DNA of 64,000 bases from the NCBI RefSeq assembly GCF_000935125.1, contig NZ_JRKI01000002.1, forward strand, positions 1 through 64,000, read 5' to 3'. A program made the position numbers and the translations under genes. The number at the start of each line of letters is the position of its first letter. Position 1 is the first letter of the stretch. Origin of the DNA: Streptomyces natalensis ATCC 27448 (GTDB lineage: Bacteria > Actinomycetota > Actinomycetes > Streptomycetales > Streptomycetaceae). Below the pieces are notes generated by a model. That model was not told the DNA's origin. It searched no databases and saw only the letters and a list, made by a program, of their open reading frames with translations. Positions 7,532-14,902 of the stretch are shown here, piece by piece.

Positions 7532-8199
7532 CCGGCGCCGTCGGACGTCAGTCGGTAGCCCACCCCGCGGACCGTGTGGATCAGGGGCGGATCTCCGAGC
7601 TTGCGGCGAAGCTGGGACATGAGGACGTCGACGACGTTGGAGTTCGGTTCGGCCATCTCGTCCCAGCACTTCTCGATCAGTTCGGCGCGGGGCACGGCGT
7701 GATCGGCTCGGGCCGCCAGGATCTCCAGGACGGCGAACTCCTTGCGGGTCAGGATCAGCAGCACGCCGCCCCGTCGGACCTGCCGGCGGGCGGTGTCGAT
7801 CTCCAGATCGGCCAGCCGGTGCACGGGCGGGCGAACCGTCCCGGCCCGGCGGCACAGGCTGCGGACCCGGGCCGTCAGCTCGGGCAGCGCGAATGGTTTG
7901 ACCAGGTAGTCGTCGCCGCCGGCGGCGAATCCGGCGACGCGGTCCTCGACCTGGTCGCGGGCGGTGAGAAACAGCACCGGCACCGTCCGTCCGGTCAGGC
8001 GCAGGTCCTGCACGTAGTCGAGGGAGTCGCCGGACGGGAGCATCCGGTCGAACACTGCGCAGTCGTAGCCGGTGATGAACAGGGCCTCGTCGGCAGCGGG
8101 CAGGTCCGCGACCTCGTCGACGGCCAGGCCGTCTGCGCGCAGTGCCGCGGCCACCGCGAACCGCAGATTGTCATCGTCCTCGACCACCAGTACACGCAC
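7525..8199 (-). CDS. OmpR/PhoB-family response regulator
   Basis: The 224-aa protein has a receiver domain with the acidic cluster VVEDDD (7-10), the phospho-acceptor Asp51 in CAVFDRMLP, and the conserved lysine in DDYLVKPF (about 103). The C-terminal half (about 128-220) is a winged-helix DNA-binding domain ending in IHTVRGVGYRL, typical of the OmpR family. It reads out the coupled histidine kinase encoded immediately downstream. The gene starts 466 bp from the divergent lipoprotein-protease gene, so the shared intergenic region is the likely site of autoregulation and target control. Confidence 0.93.
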   Translation of the reverse strand: MRVLVVEDDDNLRFAVAAALRADGLAVDEVADLPAADEALFITGYDCAVFDRMLPSGDSLDYVQDLRLTGRTVPVLFLTARDQVEDRVAGFAAGGDDYLVKPFALPELTARVRSLCRRAGTVRPPVHRLADLEIDTARRQVRRGGVLLILTRKEFAVLEILAARADHAVPRAELIEKCWDEMAEPNSNVVDVLMSQLRRKLGDPPLIHTVRGVGYRLTSDGAGC

Positions 8200-8664
8200 A
8201 AAGGCCAGGATAGCCGGGGTACGAGTTGTCCTGACCTCGTCAAATTCCTGTCCTCGCCAACGTCCGCAGTAACGCGTGTGTGACCCACGCCGTCGACGCC
8301 TACCTCGTCGACCTCAAACCCGTGGAAGCCGGGAAGGGCAGCTGACCGCGGCGCCCGCATCACCCCGCCACCTCATCCAGCACCGGCTCGGTTCGCAGGC
8401 CCGCAGGTCATGAGCGGCCTCATGAAATCCTCACCCTTCCTCGGGCACTCTTCAGCAGCGCCGGAGCGACTGACGCGAGTGAGGGCCCCAGCCTCACCCG
8501 CCAGTGGCCCGCGTCTCCGGACCGGGACGCGCCGTAACACCGCCGACGGGCTGCCATGGGCGGTCGTACGGAGTGTCACTGTCCGGCGGCACCGGTCGTA
8601 CGCAAGCACGTTTCGGGCCGCACAGCGATGGCGACGACGTCGGCCCCACTGCATTGGAGCACCC
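8200..8664. other. Divergent intergenic region between the two-component system and the protease gene
   Basis: This stretch of 465 bp should contain both promoters and any response-regulator operators. A short plus-strand tail, VTHAVDAYLVDLKPVEAGKG then stop (about 8278-8345), looks like a coding remnant but cannot be assigned. No clear -10/-35 pair is visible. Confidence 0.4.
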
Positions 8665-9936
8665 ATGAACCACCCCACCGCGCGTTGCGGTGCCCTTGTC
8701 CTGGCCGTACTGCTCGCGGCCTCACTCGTGGGCTGCGGTCACCGCGGCCAGCTCCTGCACAGGACTGCCTCGGCACCGCCGACCCCGGGAAAACAGGACC
8801 GGGAAACGGCTTCCGCCCTGCCCAGAGTGGCCGCGCCGAAGGCAGCGCCCTGTCGTCTGCGGTCCACGGACAAGGGGCCGACGGACCTCGCCGAGGGGCC
8901 GACGGACTTCACCACGGCCATTCGCCCCCAGGGCAAGGTCAAGGCCCTGATGATCTTCGTGGACTTTCCCGACGCACCGGCCACCGAGAACGTCCAGCAG
9001 CGGTACGACACCTATGCGCCGGCGCAGGACTGGTACCGCACCGCCTCCTACAACCGGCTGGACCTGCGGCTCGACCCAGTGCTGCGGTGGGTCCGGATGC
9101 CGAAACCCTCAACGGCGTACGGGATGAAGCGCGGCTACTCCGCCGAGACACAGGCCCGCTACATCCACGACGCGGTCGCGGCGGCCAAAGCCGCCGACCC
9201 GTCGATCGACCTCGCCGCTCACCCGATGGTCGACATCGTGGCGACCCTGAACACCAAAGCCATAGACACCGGCGCGACCGCGGCCTACGCCGGCGATCCC
9301 ATCACCGTGGGCGACGCCCAAGTCCGTCACGCTGCCACCTTCTTCGGCGACGACAACGAACTCAAGTACCGGGTCGTGGCCCACGAAACAGGCCACCTGT
9401 TCGGCCTGCCCGACCTCTATGCCGAAAGCAGCGACGGCAGCGGCAACGGCAAGTACGTCGGCGAGTACGACATCATGGGCCAAGAAGTCGGCGCGCAGCC
9501 CGACTTCTTCGCCTGGCACAAACAGAAACTGGGCTGGATCGCACCGGAGCAGATCGACTGTGTCACCGCTCCCGGCACCACCGAGCACCGCATCTCCCCC
9601 GTGGAAACGGCCGACGGAACCAAGATGGCAGTGATAACCACCGGACCCAATAAGGCAGTTGCCGTCGAAGTACGCGCCAAAAAGGGCGTCGACCACGATG
9701 CCTGCCGGACCGGCCTACTCGTCTACTCGGTCGACACCACCACACCCATGGGACAAGGCCCCATCCGCATCCTCGGCCCCCGCACCCCGGGCGCCGACCC
9801 CTGCAGCGCAGCACCCACCTTGGACACAAAGCCGTCTTCGCCCCAGCAGTACAAGGACGCCGCCACCGGCACCACGATCACCGTGCGGAACGAGAACCAG
9901 GACGGCAGCTACAACGTCACCGTCACCAAAACCTGA
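8665..9936 (+). CDS. Lipoprotein M6-like zinc metalloprotease
   Basis: The 423-aa product begins with a lipoprotein signal (LVLAVLLAASLVGC, lipidated Cys24), followed by a Pro/Thr-rich linker and then the catalytic region. The zinc motif VVAHETGHLFGLPDLY has HExxH at residues 240-244. The downstream YDIMGQ fits the Met-turn region of M6 immune-inhibitor-A-like peptidases. The C-terminus is a beta-rich domain with ITVRNENQDGSYNVTV. The ATG is supported by GGAG 7 nt upstream. The product should be tethered outside the cytoplasmic membrane. It is divergent from a two-component system that may regulate it. Substrate unknown. Confidence 0.85.
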   Translation: MNHPTARCGALVLAVLLAASLVGCGHRGQLLHRTASAPPTPGKQDRETASALPRVAAPKAAPCRLRSTDKGPTDLAEGPTDFTTAIRPQGKVKALMIFVDFPDAPATENVQQRYDTYAPAQDWYRTASYNRLDLRLDPVLRWVRMPKPSTAYGMKRGYSAETQARYIHDAVAAAKAADPSIDLAAHPMVDIVATLNTKAIDTGATAAYAGDPITVGDAQVRHAATFFGDDNELKYRVVAHETGHLFGLPDLYAESSDGSGNGKYVGEYDIMGQEVGAQPDFFAWHKQKLGWIAPEQIDCVTAPGTTEHRISPVETADGTKMAVITTGPNKAVAVEVRAKKGVDHDACRTGLLVYSVDTTTPMGQGPIRILGPRTPGADPCSAAPTLDTKPSSPQQYKDAATGTTITVRNENQDGSYNVTVTKT

Positions 9937-10628
9937 CCACACGCGGTACCTACGGGCCTCGGCGCCGGCCGGCAGGAAGAGACCCCGGCCAGCAGGCGTC
10001 AACGAGCGCGGGGGCAGTAGCCCGCCGGCCCACGGCCGGACACCCGCGCTGGCCGACCCACTCGCGGTACTTGGCCCCGCCACGACCAGCAGGGACGGGG
10101 AGCGGAGGTTGGCGGGGCTGCCGGGTGGTCCCGCCTCCCCAGGTAACCCCAGCGGAGGGGCGGGACCTGTTTCCCTCACCGCGTTGTCGTGGCGCGGCAT
10201 CCTTCAGGGGAGCCGCCCGGGACGCTCCCCGCTGGACGGAGGGGCACGGAGCTAAGCCCGTCGGCTTAGGCCGGACACGTTAGCCCCTGCTCAGGGCTTG
10301 TCCGGTCGGGGGAAGTCGTGCAGGTGGGGCGGCCTGAGCTGGGTCACGGCAACCCCACCCTCGTCTGTCTCGTCGGCGTCGTACCACCACCCGTCGCCGG
10401 GTCGGCTATTGCGGCGCTGAAGCACTGCGCATGGTGGAGCCCGGAGCTGTGACAGTAAGGTCGCTGGCCGGTCATGCAATGTACGCAAACGCGGTCGACT
10501 CATCACTTCTTTGGATGATGAGGGTGTTCATCCCGATACCCGCCGTGGCCGTCAGTGGTTTCCTGGGGTTCCGCCGCGGGGCCGGGGCTCGTCCCGGCGC
10601 CGTCTCGGCGTGAGGAGGGGACTACGAG
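9937..10628. other. Gene-poor stretch with a possible gene remnant
   Basis: About 690 bp. At 10291-10420 the minus strand encodes a protein-like C-terminus (GDGWWYDADETDEGGVAVTQ, then LRPPHLHDFPRPDKP and stop) without a start, probably the tail of a deleted gene. The rest is low-information GC-rich DNA. The last ~20 bp carry GAGGAGGGG, the ribosome binding site of the next gene. Confidence 0.4.
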
Positions 10629-11147
10629 ATGACGCGATCGATGGTCAGACAGCTGTGGACGCTGGCAGTCGCGGCCGCAGTGAGCGTGTGTGCCGTCATG
10701 GGGATGTCGACGCCGGCCTTCGCCGCTTCCGGCTACCTGAACCTGCACCAGTGCGTGTACTACTCCGGCTCGGCATCCGACCACTTCACGACCGTGGTGA
10801 CGGGCGGCGACGGTCGGTTCGCCGCTGGGACCAACGTCTCCAACACCGCTGACGCGAGCGTGTCCTGCGGTGCGGGGGACGGTAACTACTCGCTCGTCCC
10901 GTTGCTCTCCGGCGTCAAGGCACTGAACCTGAGCAATGGGCGTTACCTGAATCTGCATCAGTGCGTGTATTACTCCGGCTCGGCGACCAACCACTTCACG
11001 ACCGTGGTGACGGGCGGCGACGGTCGGTTCGCCGCTGGGACCAACGTCTCCAACACCGCCGACACGGGCGTGTCCTGCGGTGCGGGGGACGGTAACTACT
11101 CGCTCGTCCCGTTGCTCTCCGGCGTCAAGGCACTCACTGTGGCGTAG
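10629..11147 (+). CDS. Small secreted protein built of two near-identical 70-residue repeats
   Basis: The 172-aa product has a signal peptide ending AFA (about residue 34). Two tandem copies of a 70-residue unit follow, starting GYLNLHQCVYYSGSA at about 35 and RYLNLHQCVYYSGSA at about 105. Each unit has two cysteines (LHQC and VSCGAGDG), so intra-repeat disulfides are likely, plus an acidic-glycine loop VTGGDGRFAAGTN. No catalytic motif is visible. A strong ribosome binding site (GAGGAGGGG) precedes the ATG and a terminator follows the stop, so it is a single-gene unit. Family not recognised. A binding or structural role outside the cell is inference. Confidence 0.8.
   Translation: MTRSMVRQLWTLAVAAAVSVCAVMGMSTPAFAASGYLNLHQCVYYSGSASDHFTTVVTGGDGRFAAGTNVSNTADASVSCGAGDGNYSLVPLLSGVKALNLSNGRYLNLHQCVYYSGSATNHFTTVVTGGDGRFAAGTNVSNTADTGVSCGAGDGNYSLVPLLSGVKALTVA
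10734..11139 (+). repeat. 210-bp tandem duplication inside the small secreted-protein gene
   Basis: The unit beginning TACCTGAACCTGCACCAG at 10734 recurs at 10944 with a 210-bp period. The two copies differ at only a few positions, some of them third-codon changes. Such high nucleotide identity suggests a recent duplication or gene conversion rather than an old domain repeat. Confidence 0.9.
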
Positions 11148-11171
11148 CCGGTCCCGCCTCCCGGAACGACA

Positions 11172-11205
11172 CCGCCCCCGGTCCCTGTTCAGGGGCCGGG
11201 GGCGG
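11172..11205 (+). terminator. Terminator hairpin after the repeat-protein gene
   Basis: CCGCCCCCGG (11172-11181) pairs with CCGGGGGCGG (11196-11205), and the loop carries a further short CCCTG/CAGGG stem. It starts 25 bp after the stop codon of the secreted-protein gene. Confidence 0.75.
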
Positions 11206-11573
11206 CAGTCCGTCCGGTGCGCCGGTCAGGCGGCGGCTGGGGTGGCCTGGACAACGCCTGTTCGACATCAGCACGACGCTACCCGTCTGACCAGCGGGTC
11301 CAGCCCGTGCAGAGACGGCACTCCCGATCACGGCTGTCTGTATCAGTCGAGTGTCGATCACCGTCACAGGCACTCCGCACGCACGATATGTCCCTCCCCA
11401 ACGTGGTGATGGACAGGCTACGACACGTATAGATGCCCGTCACCGGGCAGCGAACGGGAGTCCGAGGGGGCCGAGGATGTGGCTCAGCTCACAAGCGCAT
11501 GGGCGAGTTGGGCCGTTGGGGTTGGCTGACGGCTCGCCGCTGTGCGTCGCTCCGGGAGCCGGATCTCGAAGTC

Positions 11574-11595
11574 GGCTCCCAAATGGCTCCCAAGA
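11574..11595. repeat. Two tandem 11-bp direct repeats beyond the tRNA-Pro 3' end
   Basis: GGCTCCCAAAT (11574-11584) is followed by GGCTCCCAAGA (11585-11595). They lie about 70 bp beyond the 3' end of tRNA-Pro. The layout is like that beside the tRNA-Gly fragment and could be a recombinase arm-type site. Confidence 0.4.
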
Positions 11596-11602
11596 GGCCC
11601 AG

Positions 11603-11640
11603 GAAACGCATCAGGGGCCCGACCCGCTCTCGCGGATCAG
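11603..11640 (-). terminator. Terminator of tRNA-Pro
   Basis: The arms TCAGGGGC and GCCCCTGA enclose a loop of about 20 nt that itself has CCGCTCTCGCGG-type pairing. It lies about 25 bp past the 3' end of the tRNA on the minus strand. Confidence 0.65.
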
Positions 11641-11664
11641 GCCCCTGACCTGTTGTTTCTTCAG

Positions 11665-11738
11665 TCGGGGTGGCGGGATTTGAACCCACGACCTCTTCGT
11701 CCCGAACGAAGCGCGCTGCCAAGCTGCGCTACACCCCG
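11665..11738 (-). tRNA. tRNA-Pro (anticodon CGG)
   Basis: The minus strand folds into a full cloverleaf of 74 nt. The acceptor stem is CGGGGTG/CACCCCG, the D-arm follows TAGCGCAGCTTGGCAGCGC, the anticodon stem is CTTCG/CGAAG with loop TTCGGGA (anticodon CGG), and the T-arm is GGTTCAAATCC. CCA is not encoded. A weak promoter, TTCGCC-17 bp-TAAAGT, lies just upstream inside the end of the Pr6Pr gene. tRNA-Pro genes are known integration targets in Streptomyces (pSAM2 type), and this one borders the accessory region. Confidence 0.95.
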
Positions 11739-11750
11739 AAGCAACGAACT

Positions 11751-12410
11751 CTACTTTAGCGGACTGATCCGCGTAGGCGAAATCCGGTTTCTGTGGAGGT
11801 GGGGAGCGGGCCTGACCTGGTCGATCGCGAGGGCGATCAAGGGGAGGAGGCAGGCGGCCGCGGCGAGGGTGAGGGTGGTGTGGAGGGGGTGGGAGGGGGA
11901 TACGAGGAGGGCGGTGAGGGAGAGGTGGAGGAGGGGGTAGAGCGGCCATTGCCAGGTGTAGGGGAGGCGGAAGTCGCGGGGTGGGGTGAGGAGGAGCCAG
12001 TCGGCCAGGGCGCCCGCGGGGGCGGCTGTGGTGAGGAGGGGGTCGGCGGGGGCGGAGGTGAGGCAGGGGGTGAGGGCGGCGAGGGTGAGGAAGAGGAGTA
12101 CGGCGCCGGTGAGGCGGGGGGACACGGGACGGCGGCCGGTCCAGGCGCGGTGGGCGCAGACGGTGAAGACGACGGCCGCGGCGAGGTTGGCCTGGAGGGT
12201 GAAGTCGGCGAGGAGGCGCGGCGGGTCGGGGGCGCGGAGGGCAGCGAGGACGAGGCCGGTGGCGGCGGCCGCGGCGATCAGTGCGCGGACGCTGGCGGCG
12301 AGGGGGCGGCGGACGGTGGGGGCGACGGCCGCTGCCGGGGTCCGGGCGGCGGCGCCGGCCGGACCGGTCGCGTGGCGCGTGGACTGCGAGGTCCGGGTGG
12401 GGTCGGACAT
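11751..12410 (-). CDS. Pr6Pr-family integral membrane protein
   Basis: The 219-aa protein has an Ala/Thr-rich hydrophilic N-terminus (about 1-35) and about six hydrophobic segments. A conserved-looking region reads LADFTLQANLAAAVVFTVCA, then RAWTGRRPVSPRLTGAVLLFLTL, the signature I associate with actinobacterial Pr6Pr membrane proteins. The loop DWLLLTPPRDFRLPYTWQW also fits. Function is not established. Its stop lies 12 bp from the 5' end of tRNA-Pro on the same strand, so the tRNA promoter probably overlaps its 3' end. Confidence 0.75.
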   Translation of the reverse strand: MSDPTRTSQSTRHATGPAGAAARTPAAAVAPTVRRPLAASVRALIAAAAATGLVLAALRAPDPPRLLADFTLQANLAAAVVFTVCAHRAWTGRRPVSPRLTGAVLLFLTLAALTPCLTSAPADPLLTTAAPAGALADWLLLTPPRDFRLPYTWQWPLYPLLHLSLTALLVSPSHPLHTTLTLAAAACLLPLIALAIDQVRPAPHLHRNRISPTRISPLK

Positions 12411-12684
12411 TCCTCCACGTTAGGGGGCGGACCCCTTGGAGGCGGGAGGGGCGGGGCCGGGCCGGGGCGTCGGTATCCGCCATCGCGGCCGGGCCGCCCC
12501 GTGAGGGTGCGTACGGGATCCCGCGGCCGGGCCTGCCCCGCGGGGGTGCGTGTCACACGGGCCGCCCCGCCCCGTGAGGTCCGTACTCGCGGGCGGCCCC
12601 GCCGCGCGCCGGCGGAACAGTGGCATCGGGCAGGGCCCTCGTGGTGCCGGCCTCCGGGGTGCCGGGTCCCGAGCGGGGACGGGC

Positions 12685-13611
12685 TCAGTCCCGTGCGGTC
12701 AGTGTCAGCAGCGTCGCCTCGGGCGGGCAGGCGAAGCGGACCGGGGTGTAGCGGTTGGTGCCGCAGCCGGCGGAGACATGGAGGTAGGAGGTGCGGCCGG
12801 CGACGGTGTGGGTGGACAGGCCCTTGACGCGGTCGGTGTCGAGATCGCAGTTGGTGACGAGGGCCCCGTAGAAGGGGATGCAGAGCTGCCCGCCGTGGGT
12901 GTGGCCGGCCAGGATCAGCGGGTAGCCGTCGGCGGTGAAGGCGTCCAGGGAGCGCAGGTACGGGGCGTGGACGACGGCCAGGGAGAGGTCGGCGCCGGAT
13001 TCCGGGCCGCCGGCCACCTGGGCGTAGCGGTCGCGCTTGATGTGCGGGTCGTCCAGGCCGGTCAGGGCGATCTCGAAACCGTCCAGCTTCAGCCGGCCGC
13101 GGGTGTTGGACAGGCCGACCCAGCCGGCGGCGTCGAAGGCGTCGCGGAGGTCCTCCCACGGGTTGTGCACGACGCCCACGGCGGGGGCATTGCCGTTGAG
13201 GCCGTGGCGGCCCTGGGCCCGCTCGAGCAGATAGCGGGCGGGGTTGCGCAGCTTGGGGCCGTAGTAGTCGTTGGAGCCGAAGACGTAGGCGCCGGGGAAC
13301 TCCATCAGCGGGCCCAGGGCGTCCAGGGTCTCCGGGACGGCGTGAGGGTCGGAGAGATTGTCGCCGGTGTTGATGACGAAGTCGGGGCGCAGACCGGCGA
13401 GCGACCGCAGCCACCGCTGCTTTTTGCGCTGGCCGCCGACCATGTGGACGTCGGAGACCTGGAGCAGGCGCAACGGTCGCATTCCGCGGGGCAGTACGGG
13501 CACGGTGACGCGCCGGAGGCGGAAGGAGCGGACTTCGAAGCCGGCGGCGTAGGCCAGGCCGGCCGCGCCGACTGCGGTCAGGGTCAGGGGTACTCCGTAT
13601 CGCGCGCGCAT
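12685..13611 (-). CDS. Membrane-associated metallophosphoesterase
   Basis: The 308-aa protein has an N-terminal hydrophobic segment (about 7-24) and then a calcineurin-like phosphoesterase domain. Metal-ligand motifs are in order: QVSDVHM (about 51-57), NTGDNLSD, GSNDYYG (a variant of GNH[D/E]), VVHAP and AGHTHGGQL. The GSND in place of GNHD is common in this YkuE-like subfamily. The active site is probably tethered at the membrane. It may act on phospholipid head groups or UDP-linked precursors, but the substrate is not visible. It is divergent from yqeY across a G-rich spacer. Confidence 0.88.
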   Translation of the reverse strand: MRARYGVPLTLTAVGAAGLAYAAGFEVRSFRLRRVTVPVLPRGMRPLRLLQVSDVHMVGGQRKKQRWLRSLAGLRPDFVINTGDNLSDPHAVPETLDALGPLMEFPGAYVFGSNDYYGPKLRNPARYLLERAQGRHGLNGNAPAVGVVHNPWEDLRDAFDAAGWVGLSNTRGRLKLDGFEIALTGLDDPHIKRDRYAQVAGGPESGADLSLAVVHAPYLRSLDAFTADGYPLILAGHTHGGQLCIPFYGALVTNCDLDTDRVKGLSTHTVAGRTSYLHVSAGCGTNRYTPVRFACPPEATLLTLTARD

Positions 13612-13625
13612 GTCCCCATCGTTGC

Positions 13626-13735
13626 AGAGGGGAGGGGAGAGGGGGGAATGGGGAAGGTCGGGGGGCGACCGGGGAAGGGGAAAGGACGGGGAGGGGAAAG
13701 GACGGGGGAGGGGATGGGCAAGGGACGGGGCGGTG
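13626..13735 (+). repeat. G-rich polypurine tract between divergent genes
   Basis: About 110 bp of nearly uninterrupted G/A on the plus strand with more than ten runs of three to six guanines separated by short A-containing spacers. It fills the space between the metallophosphoesterase start and yqeY and has strong G-quadruplex potential. Confidence 0.7.
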
Positions 13736-13850
13736 GTCCGGGAGGCTGGGGGCGGGCGGGCGTCCGGGTACGGGACGTGGCGCCGTGTGTGGCATGGCCT
13801 GCGGGGAAAAGGCGCGGCGGTTGTCGGTGGGTGGGGGCATACTCGACGGC

Positions 13851-14315
13851 ATGACCACGCTCAAGTCCAAGCTTCAGGACGACCTCACCACCGCGATCAA
13901 GGCGCGCGACGAGCTGCGCTCCTCCACCCTCCGCCTCACGCTGACCGCGATCCAGAAGGAGGAGGTCGCGGGCACCGAGGCGCGCGAGCTGTCCGACGGC
14001 GAGGTCGAGAAGATCATCGCGCGGGAGGCGAAGAAGCGCCGGGAGGCCGCGGACGCCTTCGAGAAGGGCGGCCGCAGCGAGTCGGCGGAGCGGGAGCGGG
14101 CCGAGGGCGAGCTGCTCGCGGACTATCTGCCCAAGCAGCTGACCGACGACGAGCTGGAGCAGCTGGTCGCGGAGGCCGTGGCGGAAGCCAAGGGCGCGGG
14201 CGCCGAGGGGCCGAAGGCGATGGGCGCCGTGATGAAGATCGTCAACCCGAAGGTGGCGGGGCGCGCCGACGGCGGCCGGGTGGCCGCGACGGTGAAGAAG
14301 CTGCTGGCGGGCTGA
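13851..14315 (+). CDS. GatB/YqeY domain-containing protein
   Basis: The 154-aa protein matches the YqeY family over its full length: an N-terminal helical bundle (LKSKLQDDLTTAIKARDELR, LRLTLTAIQKEEV), a charged middle (REAKKRREAADAFEKGGR), and the C-terminal tRNA-amidotransferase-like domain with GPKAMGAVMKIVNPKVAGRADG. The ATG at 13851 is the only one in good context with the conserved N-terminus. YqeY resembles the tail of GatB, but stand-alone copies have no settled role and may bind RNA. A strong terminator lies downstream at 14558-14586. Confidence 0.9.
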   Translation: MTTLKSKLQDDLTTAIKARDELRSSTLRLTLTAIQKEEVAGTEARELSDGEVEKIIAREAKKRREAADAFEKGGRSESAERERAEGELLADYLPKQLTDDELEQLVAEAVAEAKGAGAEGPKAMGAVMKIVNPKVAGRADGGRVAATVKKLLAG

Positions 14316-14557
14316 GGCGGCTGGCGGCCGCCGGGCGCGGCCGGGCGCGGCCGGGCGCGGCTCTGGTCGGTTTCGTGGCCCGTGGCTCCGTAGCCCGGGC
14401 AGCCCGCTCCCGCCGGTGACGTGGCTCACACGGCTTTGCCCGTGCGGCCCAGCCCACACGCCCCCGTCCACGCCCGAACGCGAAGATAAACGGACGCACG
14501 AAGGCGGACGGGCGAAGGCCGATGCGCGAAGGCCGACGCGCACGGCGGACGCACGAA

Positions 14558-14586
14558 AAGGGGCGCCCTCTCAGAGGGCGCCCCTT
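14558..14586. terminator. Bidirectional terminator between yqeY and the PBP gene
   Basis: AAGGGGCGCCCTC pairs perfectly with GAGGGCGCCCCTT around a TCA loop. It serves two convergent genes, so it probably works in both directions. Confidence 0.85.
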
Positions 14587-14794
14587 CCCCGTTCCGCCAC
14601 ACACGTCGCTGCCGACCGACCGGCCGCCGTGAGCCGGCCAGCTGCCCTGTGCCGGCCAACGGCTCTGGCCCGACCAGCCGCCCTGTGCCAGCCAACCGCT
14701 CTGGCCCGACCAACCGCCCTGGACCGGCCAACCGCCCCGGGCCGGTCACCCGCCATTGCTCAGTCACCCGCCCTGGCCTGGCCACCCCCCCCGC

Positions 14795-14860
14795 GCCCCG
14801 GCCAAAGGCCCCGCCCCGGCCAAAGGCCCCGCCCCGGCCAAAGGCCCCGCCCCGACCAAC
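14795..14860. repeat. 18-bp tandem repeat, three full copies and a partial
   Basis: GCCCCGGCCAAAGGCCCC occurs exactly at 14795-14812, 14813-14830 and 14831-14848, and starts again at 14849 before diverging. The unit is itself partly palindromic. To its left (14635-14760) is a more degenerate array of GGCCAACCGCCCTGG-like units. Both lie just past the PBP stop codon, inside its probable 3' UTR. Confidence 0.85.
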
Positions 14861-14902
14861 CGCCCCAGGCCGTCCCGCACCCCAGCGCAGCCAACTACCC
14901 AC

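Larger units (their letters stand above)
11206..11664. other. Gene-free stretch between accessory region and tRNA-Pro
   Basis: About 460 bp with no convincing coding frame. It contains two tandem 11-bp repeats (11574-11595) and a tRNA terminator (11603-11640). As the sequence lying 3' of an intact tRNA, it is the expected position of an integration junction. Confidence 0.45.
14316..14902. other. Long 3' intergenic region with repeats and a terminator
   Basis: About 590 bp between two convergent genes. It contains a perfect hairpin (14558-14586), a degenerate ~15-bp repeat array (about 14635-14760) and an 18-bp tandem array (14795-14860). No independent gene is supported, although repeat-driven frames are open on both strands. 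Confidence 0.6.

Noticed and set aside
14426..14902. 158-codon Gly/Arg-rich frame just after the PBP stop
   Set aside because: It is produced by the tandem repeats and has no ribosome site of its own beyond the overlapping GTG. It would not resemble a stable protein.
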